Positions 56,171 through 64,000 of a stretch of DNA of 64,000 nt are shown one piece after another; the stretch's first letter is position 1; each line of letters starts with the position of its first letter. The stretch lies in contig JAKIMF020000001.1 in assembly GCA_022605425.2 (NCBI GenBank), positions 2,501 through 66,500 on the forward strand, in the 5' to 3' direction. A program made the translations under genes and the position numbers. The notes beneath the pieces are model-generated. The model saw only the letters and a program-made list of their open reading frames with translations. It had not been told where the DNA came from and made no database searches. Source of the DNA: Hamiltosporidium tvaerminnensis (taxonomy: Eukaryota; Microsporidia; Dubosqiidae).

Positions 56171-57210
56171 TTAAAATACCTGTTTGTTATAAATATGTTG
56201 ATTTACGTAGGTTGTAGACAGTAATACGTGTATTTCACTTAATTTCCATTTCTTTTGATTTATGTTTTGTAGGAATAAAAGTGTGTCACAAAAATCTTTT
56301 CCAAATATTTCATTTCTAAAGAAACAAAGTAATGAAATTCCAAAAAAAATAGAAAATTGTTTAAAATTTATATTTTTGTATGAAAAAAGCGTATCAAAGA
56401 TTATTAAAGAATCTTTTAAAACGAATTCTCTTAAAAAGAAGCAATTGAACCATCTGAATACAAATAAATCAGATTGTAAATTTATATTTTGAAGGTAAAG
56501 AAATAATTCGGGGTCGATGGCTTCAAGAGCATTTTTAAATTCCTCAATACTTTTTGTAATTCCTGGTTGAAGATCGATGAAATTTTCTTGAATTTCTTCT
56601 AAAAATCTGGTAAAACAGAAATACGAAGAAGCTTTCTGTAATTTGTAAATCTATAGGAGAAGTTTCAGTGGCAAATGTGTGTATAAAAGGAACGAGAATA
56701 TCTGCCATTCCTTGTACGTAACCTACTGCTGGTTTTCTTTGAGCGGTAAGAGAAAGAATATTTTTAAAAATGTAAGAAAGATCGATTTTGCTATAAATTT
56801 TCTGTTCATCCGATATTCTTTGAACATCGATTTCGATTTGTCGTTTCGATCGACCAGAAATTTTAAAATTGCAATTTTTAAAATTAAAAATTAAATTTTC
56901 CATTTTTTTATCTTCGTTTGAATTAATTTTAGAAAATCCAGAAACACAAAATTCCATTGTTTTTTCTGTCTGTAAAAATTCATAAAAATATTTGTCTCGT
57001 TTATTTTCCAAAGTATTTTTATACAAATTTAAATTTAAAGTAGAAGTTTCCTAGTAACAAACGCCATAATATTCCTCTGTATTCGTTAGGAATTCCACCC
57101 CAAGATAATCTTTGTATTTCTTCTTTATTTATTATTTTGTTTGCAAATATAAAATCAAATTTCTTTTTTTTATTTTCTAAATAATTTTCTTTATTTAAAG
57201 ATTCGTTCAT
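56171..57210 (-). pseudogene. GYP1: Gyp1/TBC1D22-like Rab GAP, two frameshifts
   Basis: TBC-domain protein, a GTPase activator for Rab proteins in Golgi traffic. Three pieces in three frames join in order: 57210-57040 (SWGGIPNEYRGILWRLLLG); 57026-56640, with the arginine finger in RQIEIDVQR and the glutamine finger in GYVQGM; and 56635-56171 (FTRFLEEIQENFIDLQPGI, then LFVFRWFNCFFLREFVL, and a C-terminal SEIHVLLSTTYVN). The order and spacing match Gyp1/TBC1D22. Frameshifts fall near 57035, in a TTTAAATTTAAATTT tract, and near 56637. Both catalytic fingers are intact and a CCC motif precedes the start, so the gene is either recently broken or read correctly only after fixing sequence errors. 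The opposite-strand 76-codon frame at 56262 is a shadow of the last piece. It is convergent with the TMX-like gene. Confidence 0.8.
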
Positions 57211-57217
57211 TTCTAAA

Positions 57218-57220
57218 GGG
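57218..57220 (-). promoter_or_regulatory. CCC motif of the TBC gene
   Basis: GGG on the plus strand (AACCCTTTAGAA on the coding strand), 7 nt before the ATG at 57210. Confidence 0.6.
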
Positions 57221-57354
57221 TTTTTTTAAGTTATTTTCTTACTTTTTTTAATTATTTTATTCTCGTCTCTCATTTCTTTAAAAAAAGGAGTTTTTCTTAA
57301 TTCCAATGAACCAATTAAATTAGTAAATTAAGAAGAGAAATAAATTTATTTTTA

Positions 57355-57600
57355 TAAAATTATTTAATAGAGGATTTCTTAATTATTATTTTTATCAAAT
57401 TATTTAATTGAAGATTCGAAATTTTATTTTTATAAATTATTGTATTGAAGATTTAAAATTATTTTATTGAAGGTTAAAAATTATTTTATTGAAGACTATA
57501 AATTATTGTATTTAAGATTCTAAATTATTTCATTTAAGATTTAAAATTATTTTATTAGATTTATAAAATTATTGTATTGAAGATTTAAAATTATTTTTTT
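57355..57600. repeat. Minisatellite upstream of ESCRT-III-like gene
   Basis: Short units of about 25-30 bp built on AAATTATTTTATTGAAGATT, repeated eight or more times with variation. The array fills the gap between the divergent TBC and ESCRT-III-like genes. Confidence 0.75.
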
Positions 57601-57687
57601 CTATTTTTTTTTATAAAAATAAAATTAAATTTCAAAAAAGTTTTTAATCGAAATTTTTTTTTAACTTTAATTCTCCAATAAATAAAT

Positions 57688-57690
57688 CCC
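57688..57690 (+). promoter_or_regulatory. CCC motif of the ESCRT-III-like gene
   Basis: CCC in AAATCCCTTTTTAAG, 10 nt before the ATG at 57701. Confidence 0.55.
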
Positions 57691-57700
57691 TTTTTAAGAA

Positions 57701-58195
57701 ATGTTCGATATATTTTGTAGAAAGAAATCTCCTAAACAATTATTTAGAGAAATAAGTATTTCATTAAGAAAACAGAAATTATATTCTTTAAAACTTTGTA
57801 ATGAAATGACTTCTTTGTATTCTTCGTTAATGAAAAGCATACAAAATAAAAATATTTTTGAAACTCAGAGATTTTCAAGAAAAATTGTAATTTTAGAGCA
57901 GCGAATACAACGAAATGATAAAATATGTGAAAAACTTGAAGAATTACATGATATTGTTAATGAGAGTAGTGTTATTGCAAGTGGTACGTTATCGGAAGTA
58001 AGTAAGGTTATGGAAAAATGTTTCAAGGAAATTAAAAATGAAAATACTGATATGTTTGAGTATAATAAGAAAAGATTGGATGTTATAAGAAATGATACCG
58101 ATGAGAATGAAGAAGAAGAGGTTGTTAAAAAAGCAGAGGAAATTGTTGTAAAAGCAAAGGCTAAGATTTCTGAACAACAAGATAGAATTTGTTAA
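57701..58195 (+). CDS. ESCRT-III-like (Snf7/Vps24-family) protein
   Basis: A 164-residue protein that is nearly all helix: a basic N-terminal helical hairpin (about 10-75, with LFREISISLRKQKLYSLKLC), a middle helical region (about 80-125, with ASGTLSEVSKVMEKCFKEI resembling the 'GSLQKSTEVMKAMQSLV' stretch of Vps24/CHMP3), and an acidic then Lys-rich C-terminus. The basic-then-acidic charge layout and length fit a reduced ESCRT-III subunit, which would act in membrane budding and scission at endosomes. I cannot tell which subfamily, and a generic coiled-coil protein is the alternative. CCC motif present. It is divergent from the TBC gene across a minisatellite. Confidence 0.55.
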   Translation: MFDIFCRKKSPKQLFREISISLRKQKLYSLKLCNEMTSLYSSLMKSIQNKNIFETQRFSRKIVILEQRIQRNDKICEKLEELHDIVNESSVIASGTLSEVSKVMEKCFKEIKNENTDMFEYNKKRLDVIRNDTDENEEEEVVKKAEEIVVKAKAKISEQQDRIC

Positions 58196-58205
58196 ATTTA
58201 TTGAT

Positions 58206-58382
58206 TTATAATTAAATGTAAACAATAAGTCAAATGAAAGTAACTCAGTTCTCTGTGCCTTAAATTATATTGTAAAAGTTTAATGGATTATAATTAAAAT
58301 GTAACAATAAGTCAAATCAAAATAATTCAGTTCTTTGAGGCTTAAATTATATTGTAAAAGTTTACTGGATTATAATTAAAAT
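58206..58382. repeat. Tandem duplication with ~82-bp unit
   Basis: ACAATAAGTCAAAT starts at 58222 and 58304, and the units share ACTCAGTTCTCTG / ATTCAGTTCTTTG and TTAAATTATATTGTAAAAGT. It lies directly after the ESCRT-III-like gene. Confidence 0.85.
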
Positions 58383-61115
58383 ATTTCCTAAAAAGGAAAT
58401 CTCTGACCACAATAATAATTTTTTAAATTGTTTTTATTTTTTTATAAAATATTCCTCAGAAATTTGTGACAAAATTATAACTCATGGAATCTTAATTTAA
58501 TCATGAGTATTATTTTTTTTTAAATTTATCGGTTGTATCTATGGAAGAATCTAAAATAATAAAAAGTAAGATTTTTTCATTCTTTGTTGTTCCTTTTACT
58601 CGTAAAATGCTTGTTTTGTTTTGGTTCAGTCTTTATAAAATATTTAATTATTTTGTTGGGAAAAATGTCGATTGATTTATAATCTTTCTTGCTGAGATTA
58701 TTCTTCTTAAGATGAGTGTAGAACTGTTAAATTTATTAAGTATTGATGTTTTTTAAAATGACGGTAAACACTGTTTGTTTTCATGAATTGATCTACTTGT
58801 TTTTTCATCTACTTTCTTCTAAATATCATCGAATCTAATCTCCTTTGTAAATCAAAACAAAAACCATTCATTTTTTTAGAATCAAGCATGTTCAGACCGG
58901 AAGTTGAATTTACTTGAGTTACATTTTATAAACTTAGTAGGATAATACAAGTCATCGGTTATATAATTATTTCGATGCGTGGTCTATATGTTTAGTTCAT
59001 TTTCTACTAAACTTATTTGATTCCTTAAGATTTTAAAGATCTAAAACATATATTTATAGATCAAATTTGTGCCATCTTGCTTGATATTCGATCTCTAATT
59101 ATAAGATTACAACAATAAAAACGACAGATGTTTTAATATTGCTTTAATCTATTCATTTAGAATGAATAGAAAGATTTTGAATATGTTTTGAAAGCATATT
59201 CTACATCTATCTAGGAAAAAAATACACAAGTTATAAAGAATACTGACTGGATTTCCGGTTTTAGCTTTAAGCTTGAGTTTATAATCTTTAAATGAATGTG
59301 AATAGGCTATATTGAGCAAAATCGCTTCTATCCCAGGTAAAGTTTATGTCAACAATTAAAGAAATTTTTTCTATCGTTTTGCACTTACCTTCTTGAGATT
59401 TTAATTGATTAATTTAAACAATAAACTATTGTTCTTTATATTATTGTCTGAATATGGTTTTGTTTTATTAGATATACTGCGGTATATTAGTAGCAATAAT
59501 ATTTCTTGAAATGTTTGAATTGAACGTAAATTCAGACAAAAAAGAATATTTTAATAATGAACACATGAATTAATAATTCCGAAACTGTTGGAATATAACC
59601 TTCTATTATTAAGAAAATTTCATTTATTTCTTTAATAGAAATATAAGCCAAACATTATTCTTCTAGCTATTGAATTATAAGAATTTTGTTACTGCTAGAA
59701 ATTTAATTCAAGCCTGTTTATATAGAGGCTTTAGAGTTGATTTAATATTGTAAAGTATAAAACCATCAAGTCTATCACTTCATGTTGCTAATATGACTGA
59801 TGTAAACCAAATATTATGACACACAAATAGATTACATCATTAGGCTTCAAAACTCACAAAAATAACAAATTTATCATGATGTGCTAACTTCGACTATAAA
59901 TTGAAAAATCTATACAGTACTTTTTAAGTTTACTACAATCATACTTTTAAATATTCATCCAAAGAAAATATCTTTTTGATTCTTGATATCTGCATAACTA
60001 ACCATCTTTATTCTTTACACTCGATAATCGTAGGATTTTGACTTTAGGAAATTAAAAATGGGCGATTTCAAATACCATTCAAAGAAACTCTATTAAAGAG
60101 AATTTAATAAAACCAATCTATACATTATGTAGAAACTAGGCAAAATAATAACACATTGTCTGTATCACCACTACTCCTTTCTTATAAAGTGTTTTGAATC
60201 GGAAATTTATTGATACCAGGCTCTAGATCGTGCAGTTTTTTTGATAATTGATTTGGAAGTGAAACATGTAAATTTTTAGACGATTTTATGAAATAAAAAA
60301 CCCCGAAACAGATCTCACTTAATAGATATTACTAAATTATAAGGAATGTATATCATAAATTTATTCTATATAACGTATCTTTACGGCGTCTTCATGAATT
60401 TAATATAATATCTTTCTTATCGAAGATTATTTTTATACTTATAAAGCGGGCCACAATTATATTTTTTATGTTTGATGTATTTCAACGAATAGAACAAGCC
60501 AAGAATATTTTAAATCAGATTTCGGGCATTAAAACTAAAAAATAAAGGTAGAAAATTTGCTTAGCCACCTTCTAAAAAATTTCAAGAAAAATACATTTAT
60601 CGAGATTTAGAATCTAACTGCATAATGTTGAGCGTTTAATCTGTTAAATCACAAACGGAGAACTAGAAAAAAAACGGGAGTAATTAAGTGATTTAAAGTC
60701 CACTCTTAGATTTTTCAACATGTATTTCTGTTTTTAAAACAAATTCAGATTTATATTTTTGTATTGGACGACAAAACATCTTAATTAAACCCATGAATTC
60801 TTGCTATAGTTTTATGTTCATTTGCTAAATTCAGAGATATTTTTATCAAAGTTATTCCATTCAATCGAATATCTAAGTTATATAAATATGATTGAATGTG
60901 AGTTGAGGAGCTGAGGCACCCTTATGGTACTAAATTCGCATTAAAAACAAAAATTTAAAAAAATTACCCGTAAATTTATATTTATAACTTTACCTTTCCA
61001 ATTTACTAACATATTCTGACACTCAACAATAAAGTAAATTAAAATATAATGATAATTTTAGAAATGAATATTTTAAACGACTTTAGGAAGAGCTAAATAA
61101 TCTTAGCATCACTTC
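58383..61115. other. Long gene-free stretch
   Basis: I found no frame with family character on either strand and no match to repeats A or B. The sequence is A+T-rich throughout. Old, unrecognisable relic DNA is the likely content. Confidence 0.4.
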
Positions 61116-61119
61116 TAAT

Positions 61120-61640
61120 AATTCATTGTACATTTTCAAACATCAAATATTAAAGATAACGCAATTTTTTCTTCGGTTTGCCATCGATTTGGAGTAAAGT
61201 TTTGAGTGAGATCAATTTCTCTCAATCGTGTTGGTATGAACACCCGAGATTCGAGCAATAAATACGCGACAGTAATTTTCTATTTCATCAAATCATTTTT
61301 ACAAATCTCCATAACGTTTCCAACAGTCTGTATAGATTATACTACTTGGCTTCACAAGTTATATTATAATGCGGGTAATTGTTTCTTTAGTTCCATAAAA
61401 AATAGGTATCAACATTATTTTACAAGCCGATGTTCATTCAACACACCCCAGGCTTATCTTACTTTTGCTTACCAAATTTGGATTCGTCAATTTCTAAAAT
61501 AAGTTCATATTCTAAAATATATTCCTTGGTTGCAATGAAATTACTTTTGGCTTTATCATTCATTTTTTTAACTAACGCCTCTAATAACTTTTTAGAATAT
61601 AACGATCGGAAGATATTGTTCTCATTTGTGTGTAATTAAG
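61120..61640 (-). mobile_element. Merlin/IS1016-type transposase relic
   Basis: Minus-strand sequence decays from a DDE transposase of the Merlin (IS1016/ISXO2-like) group. Visible pieces in the expected order are: EIDESKFGKQK at about 61494-61462, which holds the first catalytic Asp; IIYTDCWKRYG near 61338-61306, with the second Asp in the TDCWK motif; and GVHTNTIERN near 61244-61215, the conserved HTNTIE motif before the last part. Stops and frame changes separate these pieces, so it is not functional. Two plus-strand frames here (61206-61502, 61430-61639) are shadows of it. I did not see terminal inverted repeats. Confidence 0.8.
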
Positions 61641-61644
61641 TAAA

Positions 61645-62436
61645 TCACAAACTTTTTATAAAAATTTTTAAGACTTTTTTATAGTCCGAGCAAGGTACTT
61701 TTAAACTCAAAACTTTCTTTTTACATGTAGACCATGTACAAATTAAAATGAATAATGATTTTGACACCAACCTTGTTAAAGAAATACAGGTACTGAATTT
61801 TGGTTCTACAAGAGTTAATATATGGCAGTTAAGCCAATCATTAAATTTATTGAAACCAAAACTTATTTAAAAGGGAAATTTTTTTAAATTTTTGTTTTTA
61901 AACGGAATTTACTACCATAAAGATACCTTTCACCCGTGAGTTGATTCAAACACATCTAAATATGGTTTCATAATAAATATGATTTTTATATTCCACAACG
62001 AGTGTATGCGATTACAAAAATTCCTTGTTCATACTTCTGTGATATAATTAATCTGACAGATATTCCATGCCTTATACTTATTTACTTATTTCAGGCTACT
62101 TGTGCCTCCCGGTGTTGAGTATCAGCTATTCCTTATAAAACTTGTAAATATATTTCTTTACGAACCCGATTCAGAAAGTCTAATTTCACGGTTTAAAACA
62201 CCAAATCTGAAATTTATCTAGATTATTAAAAGTTTCATTGAAATTTTTATTGCACTGACCAAACTTTAAAACTTCGGCAAATAAATGTTTAGAAATATTA
62301 ACTTTTGAAAAAATCATCTTTGGTTATCCTTCACATTAGATAAATTGTTTTGTAATCTAATTTTTATAAAACATTCGAGCAATTTCAAACAGATTACATA
62401 TTAAGAGTTTCAATTATATTATTAAAAAATAATTGT
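61645..62436. other. Gene-free stretch between two mobile elements
   Basis: It may include remains of the Merlin element's end, but no terminal repeat is visible. Nothing else is supportable. Confidence 0.4.
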
Positions 62437-62448
62437 ATGATACAACAT

Positions 62449-63174
62449 AAGTGGAGGGAGGATAACCATAAAAAACTTTCTGCTTGGCAATGAGTGTGTG
62501 AAACTGGCGTGAAGATCATTGTTTGGATTTTTGGTGGAAATACAACCACACTATATCTTCGGTTGTTCCATGGGAGTTGTTATGAGGAGGTGAGGTCTAA
62601 GAAATGGAGAAACTTTTTCTACGAATTTATTTGTAGTTTTTTATGTAACCAGATTGCAGACCGCAGATGAACATGTAGGTAATTGCCATGTAAAAGCATG
62701 GAAACCTAGCCTTTCTCACTCGGGTTAGAAGACTTAGCGCCTGGGAGATATAAAAATAAAAACCATTTAAAGTCAGGAAAGCTAAGTAGCAGGTTATACC
62801 TATATGTCTGACATTGCACTGTCTAAGTGAATCTCATGTAAGTCTCTGAAATATATCTTAGCTAGAAGTTTATTGGGTTCAGAAAGTGTAGAGTAAGTGG
62901 GAATGCTGTATAGTCTTGGGGGAGCCCAGGGGGCTTCGGCCTTCGATCACACTCCATGCAACGGACATTAACGAACTCCGGGCAACTGCCTCGCCTATTA
63001 TTTAGGTTCTACATACCTGGTAGATGAAAGGCTTTGGGACGTAGGTATCGCAGGGATTACCGATGGAGTGTTGGGGTAGCAGTCATTTATGTTAAACCTA
63101 GAACTGCGTTAATGTCATGAAAACAAATATAACACTTGCCACTGTTTTAAAAAAGATGTGATACTTTTAAATAA
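62449..63174 (+). repeat. Repeat A, copy 8, with 12-bp target duplication
   Basis: The best preserved copy, 726 bp in forward orientation, from AAGTGGAGGGAGGATAACC to GTGATACTTTTAAATAA. It is flanked by the 12-bp direct repeat ATGATACAACAT (62437-62448 and 63175-63186), which marks the element's ends and shows insertion rather than segmental duplication. I see no long terminal inverted repeats and no open frame shared with the other copies. Type is unresolved: a SINE-like retroposon, a deletion derivative of a larger element, or a non-TIR DNA transposon all remain possible. Confidence 0.88.
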
Positions 63175-63186
63175 ATGATACAACAT

Positions 63187-63538
63187 CGACTATTAATTTT
63201 TTTTACAATATATATTCATATTTAGAATTTTAATCATGATATTTATCACATCAAACAAATTAAGCCAGTTCGTTAGATTTTGTCGATTATCCTTTATATT
63301 TTAGAACCACAAATTTAGTCGATTCTTTTATTAAATATTTTGATTTCAATTTGGCTAGAAAAAAAAATTATACTTTATTTCAATGATAAGCCTAGGTTAT
63401 TTTTTTAAAAGTCATTTTTAAATGTAGTAATAAGAGCTTTCTTTAACATAAATATGTTCTTATACTTCAAAAACAAAAATAAGTTATTCAAAGGATAAAT
63501 TTGGATTATTTTCGCATTAAGATTTTCTATAATAGGGC
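63187..63538. other. Gene-free stretch
   Basis: I see nothing supportable. Confidence 0.45.
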
Positions 63539-63680
63539 TTAGCCTGTTTGTCTATTATTATTAATTATAAATCTTTGAATCTTCTTGGTCTGACTATTTT
63601 TTTGAATGAGGTTTAGCATGTTTGTCTATTATTATTAATTATAAATCTTTGATTTATCTTGGTCTGACTATTTTTTGAAC
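63539..63680. repeat. Tandem duplication with 74-bp unit
   Basis: TTAGCCTGTTTGTCTATTAT at 63539 recurs as TTAGCATGTTTGTCTATTAT at 63613, 74 bp later, and both units end with TTGGTCTGACTATTTTTT. Confidence 0.88.
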
Positions 63681-64000
63681 GTATTCCATATGAATTTTAT
63701 ATTTTTAATAGATTGACCTATCTGTTTAATATATAATGTAAAGCCTGTTCCTAAACTTTTGTTTTTTAACCGCAGTTTTTATTCGTGACTAAAGAAAAAT
63801 GAAAAATTTTTCTACCAAAAAAGAACTTAAATTTATTAGCTATATAAGTTAAGCGATGATAATTTAAGTCGGATTAGAATTTGAAGATTGATTTCTAATA
63901 AAATATTCCATTTAATTATGAACTATTTCTTCGAATTATAACTTTAAATTCATTTTAGAGTCTATTTTTCGTTTAAACCAATTTTCAGAGTTTTTGACTA
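63681..64000. other. Gene-free end of the window
   Basis: I see no feature in the last ~320 bp. Confidence 0.45.

Noticed and set aside
56262-56492. 76-codon Lys-rich plus-strand frame after the TMX-like gene
   Set aside because: The opposite strand encodes the C-terminal third of the TBC domain with clear family character, so this frame is a shadow.
61206-61639. Two overlapping plus-strand frames of 98 and 69 codons
   Set aside because: They lie antisense to the Merlin transposase relic and have no protein-family character.
1-64000. CRISPR array, rRNA genes or bacterial operons
   Set aside because: No regularly spaced identical repeats with unique spacers, no rRNA motifs and no bacterial gene families were seen. 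The tandem repeats have no spacers.

Overview
The window looks like a stretch of a large, gene-poor, very A+T-rich microsporidian genome. The evidence is: compact intronless eukaryotic genes of fungal type (BET bromodomain protein, Nup42-type nucleoporin, Wee1-like kinase, SAPS-family phosphatase subunit, thioredoxin-fold ER membrane protein, ESCRT-III-like protein); a CCC motif 1-15 nt before the start codon of nearly every conserved gene, as reported for Microsporidia; and transposon relics of kinds known there (R2-like LINE, Merlin/IS1016). The genus is not determined; the size and amount of relic DNA would suit a large-genome lineage such as Hamiltosporidium, Edhazardia or Anncaliia.

Layout. 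1-6.4 kb: relic DNA with a ~53-bp palindrome array (1562-1741) and a badly decayed R2-like copy (3.33-4.3 kb). 6.4-7.9 kb: an intact predicted secreted protein (minus). 8-15 kb: relic DNA with two copies of a ~720-bp interspersed repeat (repeat A). 15.3-20.4 kb: two broken genes for secreted or membrane proteins, separated by repeat A. 22.4-26.1 kb: BDF1-like, NUP42-like and a small membrane protein, each next to a minisatellite. 28.5-29.6 kb: an unknown signal-anchored protein (minus). 31.3-33.1 kb: Wee1-like kinase plus a small unknown gene. 36.3-37.9 kb: SAPS-family gene. 39.1-39.8 kb: a hAT-like non-autonomous element. 44.9-51.9 kb: a TOM1/HUWE1-type HECT ligase pseudogene with about ten lesions and a Gly codon at the catalytic Cys position. 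52.65-54.16 kb: a second, better preserved R2-like 3' half. 55.6-58.2 kb: TMX-like gene, Gyp1/TBC1D22-like gene with two frameshifts (minus), ESCRT-III-like gene. 61.1-61.6 kb: Merlin transposase relic (minus). 62.45-63.17 kb: the best preserved repeat A copy, with a 12-bp target duplication.

How it fits together. The surviving genes are core housekeeping functions (chromatin reading, mRNA export, cell-cycle kinase, PP2A/PP6-type phosphatase regulation, ER redox, Rab GAP, ESCRT), not an operon. Between them lies a graveyard of mobile elements, tandem duplications (often with a period near 74 bp) and genes in several stages of decay. No rRNA, convincing tRNA, CRISPR array or virus was seen.
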